Part shown: positions 39,266-47,898 of the stretch, piece by piece
Numbering within the stretch: position 1 is the stretch's first letter
Layout of the letters: every line of letters begins with the position of its first letter
Assembly (NCBI RefSeq): GCF_015207655.1
Contig: NZ_JADEWN010000050.1
Span: 1-48,139, forward strand
From: Gloeocapsopsis crepidinum LEGE 06123
GTDB lineage: Bacteria; Cyanobacteriota; Cyanobacteriia; Cyanobacteriales; Chroococcidiopsidaceae
Reading direction: 5' to 3'
DNA length: 48,139 nt
Made by a program: the position numbers and the translations under genes
The notes under the pieces: model-generated
What the model was told of the DNA's origin: nothing
Databases searched by the model: none
What the model saw: only the letters and a program-made list of their open reading frames with translations

Positions 39266-40663
39266 ATGCCAGCGAATTCCTGGCCGGAAAACGATTCTTA
39301 CAGTGAGCTTGATGCTCTTGGCTCCTTGTTATCTGAATTATCAGAGGACGAGTCACAAACGTTGCAAACAACGTCTCTCAAGTCTTGTGGCGAGAATCGC
39401 AGGCGTAAAGCGGCTGTTGTGTTAGTCGTAGTTTGGAGTGGCACAATTGCCCTTCATTTAATTTCTTTTGGATTTTGGCTAGTACTAGGTTTAACGACTT
39501 TGTGGGGAATTCATACCCTACGGTTGGTTTTTGCTCGTCCTCGTACGCGAAATGCGCCAGCTGATTATTTACCTTCGGTTTCTTTGCTAGTTGCAGCTAA
39601 AAATGAAGAAGCAGTCATTGGTAATTTAGTCAAGACTCTTTGTAGCCTCGATTATCCAGTAGACCGCTACGAGGTTTGGGTGATTGATGACAATAGTTCC
39701 GACCAAACACCAGCACTTCTAGAAAAATTACAGCAAACTTACCATAAGTTAAAAGTGTTACGACGGGGTACAGGTGCTGGTGGTGGTAAGTCAGGCGCAT
39801 TGAACCAAGTTTTACCACTCACTAAGGGTGAGATTTTGGCAGTATTTGATGCGGATGCACAGGTAACGCCTGATTTGCTGCAGCGTGTATTGCCAATATT
39901 TCACAGACGCGCTGTCGGAGCCGTACAAGTACGCAAAGCGATCGCCAACTCTTGCGAGAACTTCTGGACTCGCGGACAAATGGCAGAAATGGCTGTAGAT
40001 AGCTACGTTCAGCAGCAGCGCGTAGCTGTTGGTGGAATCGGTGAGTTGCGCGGAAATGGTCAATTCGTACGCCGTCAAGCGCTTGAGCGTTGTGGTGGTT
40101 GGAACGAAGAAACAATTACTGACGATCTCGATCTCACTTTACGCTTGCACTTAGACAATTGGGAAATTGAATTTGTCAGCTACCCAGATGTCGAAGAAGA
40201 AGGCGTAACAAATGCGATCGCCTTATGGCATCAACGTAATCGCTGGTCAGAAGGTGGCTATCAAAGATATTTAGATTATTGGCGGTTAATTGTCAAAAGC
40301 CGCATCGGTGCTGGTAAAAAATTCGACTTGTTGATGTTTTTGCTGATTCAGTACATTGTCCCGATCGCTCAAGTTCCTGATCTACTGATGGCGATCGCCC
40401 GCAACCGATTACCTGTGCTCACGCCGCTAACAAGCTTTACTGTCACCATATTTATGCTCTGGATGTTCCTTGGTTTAAAGCGCATTCGCACGCTTGAAGA
40501 TAAGCTCACTTGGTCAGCATTGTTTGTTATCTTTCTACAAACGCTGCGCGGTACTTTGTACATGTGCCATTGGATGGTGGTGATGGCAAGTACCACTGCA
40601 CGAATGTCAGTGCGACCAAAGCGGCTAAAATGGGTGAAAACCGTCCATCAAGGCAATAATTAG
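39266..40663 (+). CDS. mgdA: Beta-monoglucosyldiacylglycerol synthase
   Basis: Membrane glycosyltransferase (GT2) that transfers glucose from UDP-glucose to diacylglycerol, the first step of galactolipid synthesis for thylakoids in cyanobacteria. The 465 residues begin M-P-A-N-S-W-P-E-N-D as in known homologues. Two transmembrane helices (about 48-90) precede the catalytic domain, which has F-D-A-D-A-Q (194-199), T-D-D-L-D-L (285-290) and the acceptor motif Q-R-N-R-W (323-327); two or three more helices follow (about 352-440). The end R-P-K-R-L-K-W-V-K-T-V-H is also family-typical. The 3' end overlaps dnaX by 4 bases. Confidence 0.93.
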   Translation: MPANSWPENDSYSELDALGSLLSELSEDESQTLQTTSLKSCGENRRRKAAVVLVVVWSGTIALHLISFGFWLVLGLTTLWGIHTLRLVFARPRTRNAPADYLPSVSLLVAAKNEEAVIGNLVKTLCSLDYPVDRYEVWVIDDNSSDQTPALLEKLQQTYHKLKVLRRGTGAGGGKSGALNQVLPLTKGEILAVFDADAQVTPDLLQRVLPIFHRRAVGAVQVRKAIANSCENFWTRGQMAEMAVDSYVQQQRVAVGGIGELRGNGQFVRRQALERCGGWNEETITDDLDLTLRLHLDNWEIEFVSYPDVEEEGVTNAIALWHQRNRWSEGGYQRYLDYWRLIVKSRIGAGKKFDLLMFLLIQYIVPIAQVPDLLMAIARNRLPVLTPLTSFTVTIFMLWMFLGLKRIRTLEDKLTWSALFVIFLQTLRGTLYMCHWMVVMASTTARMSVRPKRLKWVKTVHQGNN

Positions 40664-42618
40664 AAATCAAAATCGGTATCTTCAGCATCATCCCAATCTA
40701 AGGCAGCCTGCGGTGGTAGGCTGCTTGTTGTCATTGGTTGAGTAAATAGCGAACCATCATTGAGTTGCAGAATCTCACCCTTGAAAAAATCAGCTAAACG
40801 TTGAGCGGCGATCGCTACTTCATCTGTGGCATCAGCAGATTCAAAAGCTGAGAGTGGTTCGCTAATTGGTGTTTCCGGAACAGCTTCAAGTCCGATCGTC
40901 TCTGGTGCTGCACTCTGGGTAATCGCGCCTTGTGTGACTAACGTAGACGTAGTGGTGGGTGCTGATGCAGTTGCTTGGGGAGAAGAGACGGTACTTACCG
41001 CAGAATTTCTTGTAGGCTGTGGTACTGCTTGAGGAGCAGATTTTGATTGATGAGTTGCTGCAACTTCTAGCTGTACTTTTATCTTGCGATCGGATATTTT
41101 TCCTAATGCCGCTTCCAAATCTGTTACTTTAGTTTGAGCAATTTTGAGTAATTTCGGCGAACGAATCCCAATGACAGCTTGTTGCTCATAAATTGCGACG
41201 AGGCTGCCATGTTCTTTAAACAGTGCTTTACTTGGCAATGGTAGGTTTTGTAGTATCTGTTGCCAAACTTGTTCTAAATCAACAGAGTGATTTGCTACAA
41301 CTTCTTCAGTCTGAATTTCAAGTTCATCTTCTTCACTGCTGGACTCTAGATTATTTTGATGAACTGGCGCTGGAGGTAATGGTTCAACGACTTCTTGTTG
41401 TACGGCTTGTACAGGCGCAGCAATGACTGTTGATGAAGAAGGTGTTTGGGGCTGTGGAGTGTCTTTGACGGGTAATGCGTTGGCGTTACTGATATTACGA
41501 TTGATGCTCACCGGAGATATCTGATGCGTACTTGTTATAGGTAATAATCCAAGTAGTGTGACCTCTAACCACAGTCGCGGTTGCGTAGAAGTTTTAATTT
41601 GTACTTCACTCGTTTTGAGATTTTTTTGTCCTTCGAGAATTGTTGCTATTTCCCACTGCTGCACTAAGTGACACATTGCTTGCCATGTTGTTGGAGTACA
41701 AGCAACTAAATCGTTACGGTGAGGGGCGGTTTTGGCAATGAGTAAATCGCGATAGCAACTTGCGAGATTTTGCAAGATTGTTAGAGGTTCTCTACCGCGT
41801 TCTAACAATTGACGCGTACGGTCTAAAAGTTGTTCAGCGTTATTATGAGCGATCGCCTCTAGTAATGCGAGTAAATCTGGTTCAGCAACAGCACCGACTA
41901 AGTCCCAAACGCTCTCTACTGTGACACTGCCTGATAACAAACTCAGTTGATCTAAAAGGCTTTCGGCATCTCGCAATCCTCCTTGAGATAGTTGTGCAAC
42001 TAGTGTTATGGCTTCACTGGTAATGTGGATTTGTTCTTGTGCCGCGATCGCTTGGAGATGCTGCACCATCGCTTCTAAGGGAATTCTGCGAAAATCAAAC
42101 CGCTGGCAGCGGGAAATAATTGTTGGTAAAACTCGCTGGGGATCAGTTGTTGCTAATACAAAAACAACGTGTGGTGGTGGCTCTTCGAGCGTTTTCAGTA
42201 AAGCGTTAAAGGCTGCGGTACTCAGCATATGGCATTCGTCGATCGCATATACTTTGTAGCGACACTGCACTGGAGCAAACTGCGATCGCTCGATAATTTC
42301 CCGAATGTTGTCTACCCCTGTATTACTCGCAGCATCAATTTCAATTACATCCAACGCGGAACCATTTGCAATTCCTCGACACACCTCGCACACTCCACAA
42401 GGATCTGCGGTAGGCATGTTGCTTGTTAAACAATTAAGCGATTTTGCCAAAATGCGAGCGCTAGATGTTTTTCCTGTCCCTCGCGGACCTGTAAACAAGT
42501 ACGCAGGAGCTATTCTGCTGGTACGAACAGCATTACTCAACGTTGTGGCGATCGCCTCTTGTCCCACCAGTTGTGCAAAATTTTGGGGTCGATACTTGTG
42601 ATGTAGTGGCTCGTACAT
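40660..42618 (-). CDS. dnaX: DNA polymerase III subunits gamma and tau
   Basis: Clamp-loader ATPase of the replicase, 652 residues from the ATG at 42618 (M-Y-E-P-L-H-H-K-Y-R-P); an upstream frame to 42717 is not coding. The AAA+ region contains G-P-R-G-T-G-K-T (44-51), a zinc module C-G-V-C-E-V-C, D-E-C-H-M-L and the sensor region R-D-A-E-S-L-L-D-Q-L. The C-terminal third is low-complexity and variable, as usual for tau. No intein is present, although dnaX hosts one in some cyanobacteria, and no A6G slippery site was seen. Confidence 0.96.
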   Translation of the reverse strand: MYEPLHHKYRPQNFAQLVGQEAIATTLSNAVRTSRIAPAYLFTGPRGTGKTSSARILAKSLNCLTSNMPTADPCGVCEVCRGIANGSALDVIEIDAASNTGVDNIREIIERSQFAPVQCRYKVYAIDECHMLSTAAFNALLKTLEEPPPHVVFVLATTDPQRVLPTIISRCQRFDFRRIPLEAMVQHLQAIAAQEQIHITSEAITLVAQLSQGGLRDAESLLDQLSLLSGSVTVESVWDLVGAVAEPDLLALLEAIAHNNAEQLLDRTRQLLERGREPLTILQNLASCYRDLLIAKTAPHRNDLVACTPTTWQAMCHLVQQWEIATILEGQKNLKTSEVQIKTSTQPRLWLEVTLLGLLPITSTHQISPVSINRNISNANALPVKDTPQPQTPSSSTVIAAPVQAVQQEVVEPLPPAPVHQNNLESSSEEDELEIQTEEVVANHSVDLEQVWQQILQNLPLPSKALFKEHGSLVAIYEQQAVIGIRSPKLLKIAQTKVTDLEAALGKISDRKIKVQLEVAATHQSKSAPQAVPQPTRNSAVSTVSSPQATASAPTTTSTLVTQGAITQSAAPETIGLEAVPETPISEPLSAFESADATDEVAIAAQRLADFFKGEILQLNDGSLFTQPMTTSSLPPQAALDWDDAEDTDFDF

Positions 42619-42872
42619 GCAAAAAGGTTTAAAGGTGATACATTTGAGCGAGTGTTGTCTTTGAAGGTCAAAAGAAGCGTGGTTTATTCGAGTGAGATCT
42701 GTTGCAAAGTAGAACAAATATACTAATAAGGTAACTTGCTAGCAAAAATTTAGGTAGAACCAAACGCAATTATGCTAGCCTTAATAGTCCTTCACCTTTT
42801 TGTTATCAAGACTTAGCAGTATTGTCTTTAGGCGAAGTTATTTTTGAGGCGTGTATAGCAGTCAATTTTCAT

Positions 42873-43772
42873 ATGCCTTCTAACTCCACAATCAAAAGCA
42901 TATACACTGATGGAGCCTGCACTGGCAACCCTGGTCCTGGTGGTTGGGCTGTTGTTGCTTACCTGGCTGATGGCTCAGTTCACGAACTCGGTGGTTACGA
43001 ATCACAAACCACTAACAATCGCATGGAAATGCAAGCTGCGATCGCCGCGCTAGAATTGCTCGCAACCGTACCGACTCATGAACCCATTACGCTGTTCACC
43101 GATAGTGAATACCTAATTAAAGGCATCACACAATGGGTAAAAGGTTGGAAAAAGAAAGGTTGGAAAACTGCCCAAGGAAAACCAGTACTTAACCAAGATC
43201 TCTGGCAAATTCTGGATGAAAGAAATAACCAAGGCGTGCAATGGCAGTATGTGCGAGGTCATGCAGGTAATGTGGGTAACGAGCGCTGTGACAAAATTGC
43301 GCGGGCATTTGCCATTGGTAAAAACCCAACGCTGCAACAACTCACATCAAATTCTGTACTGGTAACAGAAGTATCTGATTGCGTACCACACTCTACGATA
43401 ACTTACGAAAAGACTACAACTTCTAGCCACCTTGTCTCAGATATGACCATGATGGAATCTACCACACCAAACTCCGTTGTCGCTAGTGAAGAAATGCCCC
43501 GCGAGACGAGAGTGGCACTGCTACGTAGCTTAGTAGAAACTTTACGGATTGCTGACGAAATCGCAGCAAAAGGTTACTTAATTACAAGCTCTGAATTAGC
43601 CGATTTGATGGACGTACACGCCAGCGCAGTAACTAGTCGTGGTGACGAGTGGCGCTGGCGCAACTGGATTGTGTCACGCGTCCGACGCGAAGGAAACCAA
43701 ATTCTTTGGGAATTAGAACGCGCAGATCAAGTTAACTCGGACGATCGTAGTGGCGACCCCGCCACTGAGTAG
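42873..43772 (+). CDS. rnhA: Ribonuclease HI with extra C-terminal domain
   Basis: Cuts RNA in RNA-DNA hybrids. 299 residues from the ATG at 42873; the family norm is about 155. The RNase HI domain (about 8-150) has all catalytic residues: [11 protein letters not shown] (first Asp), N-N-R-M-E-M-Q (Glu), F-T-D-S-E-Y (Asp), R-G-H-A-G (His) and N-E-R-C-D (Asp). After a Ser/Thr-rich linker (about 165-205) comes a second module of about 80 residues ([10 protein letters not shown], then [12 protein letters not shown], then [13 protein letters not shown]), which looks like a winged-helix DNA-binding fold. The gene converges on cruG, overlapping by 41 bases. Confidence 0.9.
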   Translation: MPSNSTIKSIYTDGACTGNPGPGGWAVVAYLADGSVHELGGYESQTTNNRMEMQAAIAALELLATVPTHEPITLFTDSEYLIKGITQWVKGWKKKGWKTAQGKPVLNQDLWQILDERNNQGVQWQYVRGHAGNVGNERCDKIARAFAIGKNPTLQQLTSNSVLVTEVSDCVPHSTITYEKTTTSSHLVSDMTMMESTTPNSVVASEEMPRETRVALLRSLVETLRIADEIAAKGYLITSSELADLMDVHASAVTSRGDEWRWRNWIVSRVRREGNQILWELERADQVNSDDRSGDPATE

Positions 43773-44937
43773 GAGTGTGAAAAGCAGATAAGAAAATCCG
43801 TAACACTGCTAAAGGATCGGCGAAAGGTGAAAACCAGAATAACCAACCTCCTTGTGCTTGAGAGCGATCGTAGGAAGGCGCGATCGCAAATAATAAAGCA
43901 AAGCGGATGATTAGCACAAAGACATTGAGTCCCAGCAATGATAGTAAAAAAGGTGTAGGTGTAGACGGTAAAAACAGCAAGTAGCTCAAGACAATGGGCA
44001 AAGGTAAAGCTTGAGCTGCAAATAGCAGCCACAAATCCCACCATAAAGCCGCAGACGAGGAGGCATCTTTTAAATCAAGCGATCGCCCCCATTCTTGCCA
44101 TGTTTGGATTGCTCCTTCATACATCCTTACCTTAAAAACCTTTGCACCATCCAAAAACCCTACGCGGAAGCCCTGAGATGAAATATTTCGTGCCAATGTT
44201 ACATCATCACAAAAAGAGCTTTTAGCGCTACTATAGCCACCCACTTGAGCCAATACCGCACGACGGCACAAAAAGCACTGTCCATTCGCCATGACTCTTT
44301 CGGCAACTGCAGCATCGACACCAGCACTGTCAAATCTATACAGCAGGGTCATTAATAACGCAGGTTGTAACCAGCATTCGCCAGGAGACTTGAGAATGAA
44401 TTGCGGTGATAAAGAGACCAAGTCATAGCCTTCATCTTGTGCAGTTTTCACCAAGCTAGCAACTAAACCAGGATGAGGTTGAGTATCCGCGTCCATCCCT
44501 AAAAACCATTCACTATCTTCCGAACTATGTAAAAACCCATTATGTAATGCCCACGGACGACCTACCCAACCGGAAGGTAAAGGGTCATCTGTCATCAAAT
44601 GAAAGCGCGGGTCGTGTTTTTGTGCCGCCTTTACTAAATCTGGTGTCCCATCCTGAGAGTTGCTGTCTACAACAATAACTTCTCGAACTTCGTAACTTTG
44701 CCGACTCAACCCAGCTAAACAGGGACTAATGCGGTCAGCCTCATTTAAAGTGGGAACCACAACACTCACACTACCTACAAGTTCTGGTGTAGCCAAGGTA
44801 GGTTCTAAGGGAGGATGGCGACGAGGACCTTTGAGTAAGCGCGATAGCAAAACTGCTGTTGCTGGAATTTGAATCAGTAGCAACAATGCGATAGCGCCTT
44901 GAAATATTAACCAGCTGACCACATCAACTCCCTGCAC
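43732..44937 (-). CDS. cruG: Glycosyltransferase CruG (myxol 2'-O-glycosyltransferase)
   Basis: A 401-residue family 2 glycosyltransferase that attaches the sugar to myxol in myxoxanthophyll synthesis. It has an N-terminal membrane anchor (about 6-28), the nucleotide-sugar domain with V-V-V-P-T-L-N-E-A near 54-62, G-M-D-A-D-T-Q-P near 147-154 (DxD), a C-D-D-V-T-L site near 240-245, and three hydrophobic C-terminal segments. Assignment rests on direct co-location with cruF, 3 bases downstream on the same strand. The GTG at 44937 is used; a GTG at 44922 with GGAG upstream is an alternative. Its 3' end overlaps rnhA by 41 bases. Confidence 0.82.
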   Translation of the reverse strand: MQGVDVVSWLIFQGAIALLLLIQIPATAVLLSRLLKGPRRHPPLEPTLATPELVGSVSVVVPTLNEADRISPCLAGLSRQSYEVREVIVVDSNSQDGTPDLVKAAQKHDPRFHLMTDDPLPSGWVGRPWALHNGFLHSSEDSEWFLGMDADTQPHPGLVASLVKTAQDEGYDLVSLSPQFILKSPGECWLQPALLMTLLYRFDSAGVDAAVAERVMANGQCFLCRRAVLAQVGGYSSAKSSFCDDVTLARNISSQGFRVGFLDGAKVFKVRMYEGAIQTWQEWGRSLDLKDASSSAALWWDLWLLFAAQALPLPIVLSYLLFLPSTPTPFLLSLLGLNVFVLIIRFALLFAIAPSYDRSQAQGGWLFWFSPFADPLAVLRIFLSAFHTPTQWRGRHYDRPS

Positions 44938-44940
44938 GGT

Positions 44941-45861
44941 TTACTTTAAAGCAACTTTGACAGAAGGGTTGTTAACAACACCTGTCGTTGCTTCTGTGAC
45001 AGGAGTATTTTCTGTACTGGGTTGTGCCATCCACCATAGAAAAATAACTGGAATGACACCCAAGATTAAACCTATAGCTACTGGAATCCAAAATCCAGAA
45101 GCTAAGCTAATAGCAGCAGCAAACGCAACGTTACTTAAATAAACAATCAATGGCACAACTAGCTGCGAGCGGTTTAAGTTTAATGGGGGATTTTTCCATA
45201 ACAATGCAGCCACACTCATAAATAAGGCACTCGTGCCATACCAGCCCAAATAATTACGATAGGGTGTACCAAAGAAAGCTCCTGGTTCTGCCCAATACCA
45301 AAAAGGAAAAGTTGTTTGACTCATTGCTGGTTCCAGTGCAAAATCCCAAGCTGTAAACAGCATTGCACCTAGCAGCACAGCACCCAATTGGCGCAACCAA
45401 CTAGACTTAGCAGTATTCAAAGCAACATTAGCAATTAAATAGGAAGAAAAACCCATATAGAACCAAGACAAAGGGATAGTAAAAGGCACTAGCCCTGCAA
45501 TCTTGTAACCCAATCCACTAAGGTAGCTGTAATCTCCAAACGGAAACCCAGTACCTGTTCCTAATAATTCACTCGCCAAAGATATAAAAATGGCTGGCAG
45601 CATAAATGCTAATGTTAGTCGTACTCCAACCGTGCGGTAGGCAAAAATTGAGACAGCGACTAATCCTAACAGGATGTCAGTTACACCACCTCCAGCCATA
45701 GACTTTTCTACACTCCACTGAAATAAAGTGCTTCCCTCTGGCAGTAAATGTAAGATGGCGTCAGCATGCGGTACGACTAGGATCAACCCTGCAAGTCCAA
45801 AAGTCTTTGCCAAAATATGACCAATCAAGCAGTAGCGTTCAGCAATAACAAGTTGCTTCAT
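44941..45861 (-). CDS. cruF: Gamma-carotene 1'-hydroxylase CruF
   Basis: An integral membrane enzyme of 306 residues (DUF422/CruF family), with about seven or eight hydrophobic segments. It hydrates the psi-end of gamma-carotene, on the path to myxol. Family motifs are E-L-L-G-T-G-T-G-F-P-F-G-D-Y near 98-111, P-L-S-W-F-Y-M-G near 131-138, A-W-D-F-A-L-E-P near 171-178 and N-Y-L-G-W-Y-G near 204-210. The ATG at 45861 has AAGGAA six bases upstream. With cruG it forms a two-gene myxoxanthophyll operon. Confidence 0.92.
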   Translation of the reverse strand: MKQLVIAERYCLIGHILAKTFGLAGLILVVPHADAILHLLPEGSTLFQWSVEKSMAGGGVTDILLGLVAVSIFAYRTVGVRLTLAFMLPAIFISLASELLGTGTGFPFGDYSYLSGLGYKIAGLVPFTIPLSWFYMGFSSYLIANVALNTAKSSWLRQLGAVLLGAMLFTAWDFALEPAMSQTTFPFWYWAEPGAFFGTPYRNYLGWYGTSALFMSVAALLWKNPPLNLNRSQLVVPLIVYLSNVAFAAAISLASGFWIPVAIGLILGVIPVIFLWWMAQPSTENTPVTEATTGVVNNPSVKVALK

Positions 45862-46289
45862 GAGAGTTCCTTGAGACAATCTGACACTGGATAAATGTCA
45901 CTCATAATAGTTTACAAATGTTTACGAATACAGCGAATAAGTTTTTTGTTCATAAGGAAGATAGTTAACTGACTTGCTAAAAGGCTAAGTATAAAGCGCA
46001 GAGTGTAGAAGATAAAGATATCTCATACTGGTTCTGCTGGTGTAAGCCTCAATCATAAAGTCTTTGTGAAGGTGTAAAACTCCTAAGACAGGTAGTGCAG
46101 TACGAGTAAAGCTATAGCCGAGTTACAATACGACTGCTTAAGTAGGAATTTGGCATAAAACTACAGCTAGATAGAAGTTTTATCCAATTTGTTGCACATA
46201 AAGACAATTATGAACAGAGCTGTTAAGCAAATTTTGTTGTTACCTCTACTACCCTCACCGACGTGTTAAATGAGTAACTTACCAGTTCA
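45862..46289. other. Intergenic region upstream of cruF and the membrane-protein gene
   Basis: No gene recognised in 428 bases. It should hold the divergent promoters of the cruF-cruG operon and the 46.3 kb gene, but no unambiguous -35/-10 pair was found. Confidence 0.5.
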
Positions 46290-46724
46290 ATGCTAAGTTT
46301 CAAAATTCCTTGGCTATCTTTCACCTTACTGCTATTAACGTACATTTCCTTAGGCTGGTTGTTAGAAGCATTCGACGATCCCATAGCAGCTTGGGTAGTT
46401 GCGATCGCGTGTATTGTCTTCCTCTCCACCCTCCTGGCTTCTCCGTGGTCTCAATTAAAAAATGATCTAGGACTTTTATTTAAGTCTGACACCAGAGCTT
46501 TTTTTGTCGCTGTCGTCGGAGCTTTTTTAACCGTCCTGATTATCTCCTGGTTTCATATATTTGCACATGGATTAGTTGCTGTGTCTTCTGCTACATTATT
46601 TCGCTTGGATGCACAAAGAGCCGGATGGAGTGAAATGCAAATATTTTGGATATTAACTGCTGTTTCGATTGTTGGTTTGGTGATAGGTGGAGTAGCACAA
46701 ACTTGGATTTACTGGTGGCTGTAA
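46290..46724 (+). CDS. Hypothetical membrane protein
   Basis: A 144-residue membrane protein with four hydrophobic segments: about 8-26, 33-50, 68-92 and 116-142. Between segments 2 and 3 is a short charged loop (W-S-Q-L-K-N-D-L-G-L-L-F-K-S-D-T-R). A-Q-R-A-G-W-S-E near 109-116 is polar and may face the cytoplasm. I recognise it only as a protein of cyanobacterial type with no assigned function. No partner genes adjoin it; it converges on rpmA. Confidence 0.75.
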   Translation: MLSFKIPWLSFTLLLLTYISLGWLLEAFDDPIAAWVVAIACIVFLSTLLASPWSQLKNDLGLLFKSDTRAFFVAVVGAFLTVLIISWFHIFAHGLVAVSSATLFRLDAQRAGWSEMQIFWILTAVSIVGLVIGGVAQTWIYWWL

Positions 46725-46745
46725 TTGAGTGAATAAGCAAATTAA

Positions 46746-46773
46746 AAGGCTACCGCCTTAAGCAAGTAGCCTT
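46746..46773 (-). terminator. Terminator for the rplU-rpmA operon
   Basis: AAGGCTAC (46746-46753) pairs with GTAGCCTT (46766-46773), 12-base loop. On the minus strand the stem is followed by TTTTAATTT. It lies just after the rpmA stop; the plus side lacks a T run. Confidence 0.75.
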
Positions 46774-46794
46774 CCTGACCTAGAAGATCGCCTG

Positions 46795-47082
46795 TTACGA
46801 TCCTGTTGCTGCCACAGCTTCTTGTACGGCAGCCGGATATATACTAACTTTTTTGCGGGTTCTGTCCTTTCTTTCAAAAGTCACCACCCCATCAATTAAA
46901 GCGAATAAGGTGTCGTCGCTGCCAATGCCTACATTATTGCCAGGGTGAAATTTAGTACCGCGCTGGCGCACTATTATGTTACCAGCACGAACTTTTTCGC
47001 CACCGAAGCGTTTTACACCTAGGCGTTGGGCATTTGAATCACGACCGTTGCGGGTACTACCAGTTCCTTTTTTGTGAGCCAT
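46795..47082 (-). CDS. rpmA: 50S ribosomal protein L27
   Basis: Large-subunit protein bL27, 95 residues, placed near the peptidyl-transferase centre. It has the invariant start [16 protein letters not shown] and the core [16 protein letters not shown]. No N-terminal extension of the Firmicutes type is present. It is 23 bases after rplU on the same mRNA. Confidence 0.98.
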   Translation of the reverse strand: MAHKKGTGSTRNGRDSNAQRLGVKRFGGEKVRAGNIIVRQRGTKFHPGNNVGIGSDDTLFALIDGVVTFERKDRTRKKVSIYPAAVQEAVAATGS

Positions 47083-47105
47083 AATTTCCTCTGATCTCTG
47101 TCTTT

Positions 47106-47528
47106 CTATTGTGCTTCATCAGCAGTTTCAGCAGAGGATTCTACCTCAGGTTTGTCAGATGAAGCAGCTGCGCTCGCATTTGGTTGTGCTGCGTCGGAAG
47201 TAAACACCGAACCATTCAAGCTGATGGAATTAATCATCAACCGCGTGATTTCCTGACGATGTCCCCGCTTTTTGCGTGTTTTCTTCTTGGGTTTCATTTT
47301 GTACACAAGAATTTTGCGATCGCGTAGATGACGTAACACTGTGCCTTCTACTGTCGCTCCATCCACAAACGGCTGTCCAATCGCAATGCCGTCGTCGTGT
47401 TGTACAAATAAAACTGAGTCCAAAGTAACTTTTTCATCTTGTTCAACGCTCAAGCGTTCAATATCGTAAAAGCGACCAGGCTCTACTCTTAATTGCTTGC
47501 CGCCAGTTTCAATAATTGCGTAAGTCAT
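47106..47528 (-). CDS. rplU: 50S ribosomal protein L21
   Basis: Large-subunit protein bL21, 140 residues. Residues 1-103 are standard ([10 protein letters not shown], then [14 protein letters not shown]). The last 30 or so residues are an Ala/Ser/Glu-rich acidic tail (about 111-140), longer than E. coli L21 (103). The gene starts an rplU-rpmA operon with its own strong promoter and an untranslated leader of about 105 bases containing a hairpin, which may be an autoregulatory site. Confidence 0.98.
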   Translation of the reverse strand: MTYAIIETGGKQLRVEPGRFYDIERLSVEQDEKVTLDSVLFVQHDDGIAIGQPFVDGATVEGTVLRHLRDRKILVYKMKPKKKTRKKRGHRQEITRLMINSISLNGSVFTSDAAQPNASAAASSDKPEVESSAETADEAQ

Positions 47529-47554
47529 GGGATATTTTGTAACTTTGCCGTACA

Positions 47555-47585
47555 GGTAGCTGGTAAGCTTTGCTGATAAGCTACC
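47555..47585 (-). promoter_or_regulatory. Leader hairpin of rplU
   Basis: GGTAGC (47555-47560) pairs with GCTACC (47580-47585) in the 5' untranslated region of rplU, about 27 bases before the ATG. Bacterial L21 operons often carry leader structures controlled by ribosomal proteins; this one is a candidate. Confidence 0.5.
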
Positions 47586-47640
47586 AACTTTTGCTAATCA
47601 TTCACCTGATCCGAGCAGGGTTTAGACAGCACAATCTACT

Positions 47641-47670
47641 ATTGTAGTAGAGTTGTTAAGGATTTGTCAA
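47641..47670 (-). promoter_or_regulatory. Promoter of the rplU-rpmA operon
   Basis: Read on the minus strand, TTGACA (47670-47665) and TACAAT (47646-47641) are separated by 18 bases. It is one of the clearest sigma-70-type promoters in the window; transcription would begin near 47634. Confidence 0.8.
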
Positions 47671-47689
47671 AAAGTGAAGAGCGAGTAAT

Positions 47690-47805
47690 CAGTGGCTAGT
47701 GGAAGAGTGATTAGTTTTGGAAAGCGAACAAAGGTGCCGGAGGCATTAGAATTTTCTTAACTCAAAACTCTCTTTAACTCATAACTCAACACTCTTAACG
47801 AGTAA
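47690..47805. repeat. Dispersed intergenic repeat copy, inverted
   Basis: The core is in opposite orientation at 47713-47745 (AGTTTTGGAAAGCGAACA, then AAGGTGCCGGAGGCA), flanked by ACTCATAACTCAACACTC. Identical over 33 bases to the reverse complement of the 34801 copy. Confidence 0.8.
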
Positions 47806-47898
47806 CTTTTTAACTGCTAATCGCTAATTCCCAATACACAAAAACATCGCCGTCAGTGATAATGAAGACAACGCTACAAAACTTAAACTTGCTGCTCT

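Larger units (their letters stand above)
47529..47898. other. Intergenic region between rplU and ndhH
   Basis: Holds the rplU promoter and leader (minus strand) and a dispersed repeat copy, then about 90 bases before ndhH. No gene is seen. No clear ndhH promoter was found. Confidence 0.55.

Noticed and set aside
40660-42618. Intein or programmed frameshift in dnaX
   Set aside because: The Walker A region is uninterrupted and no A6G-type slippery site was seen.
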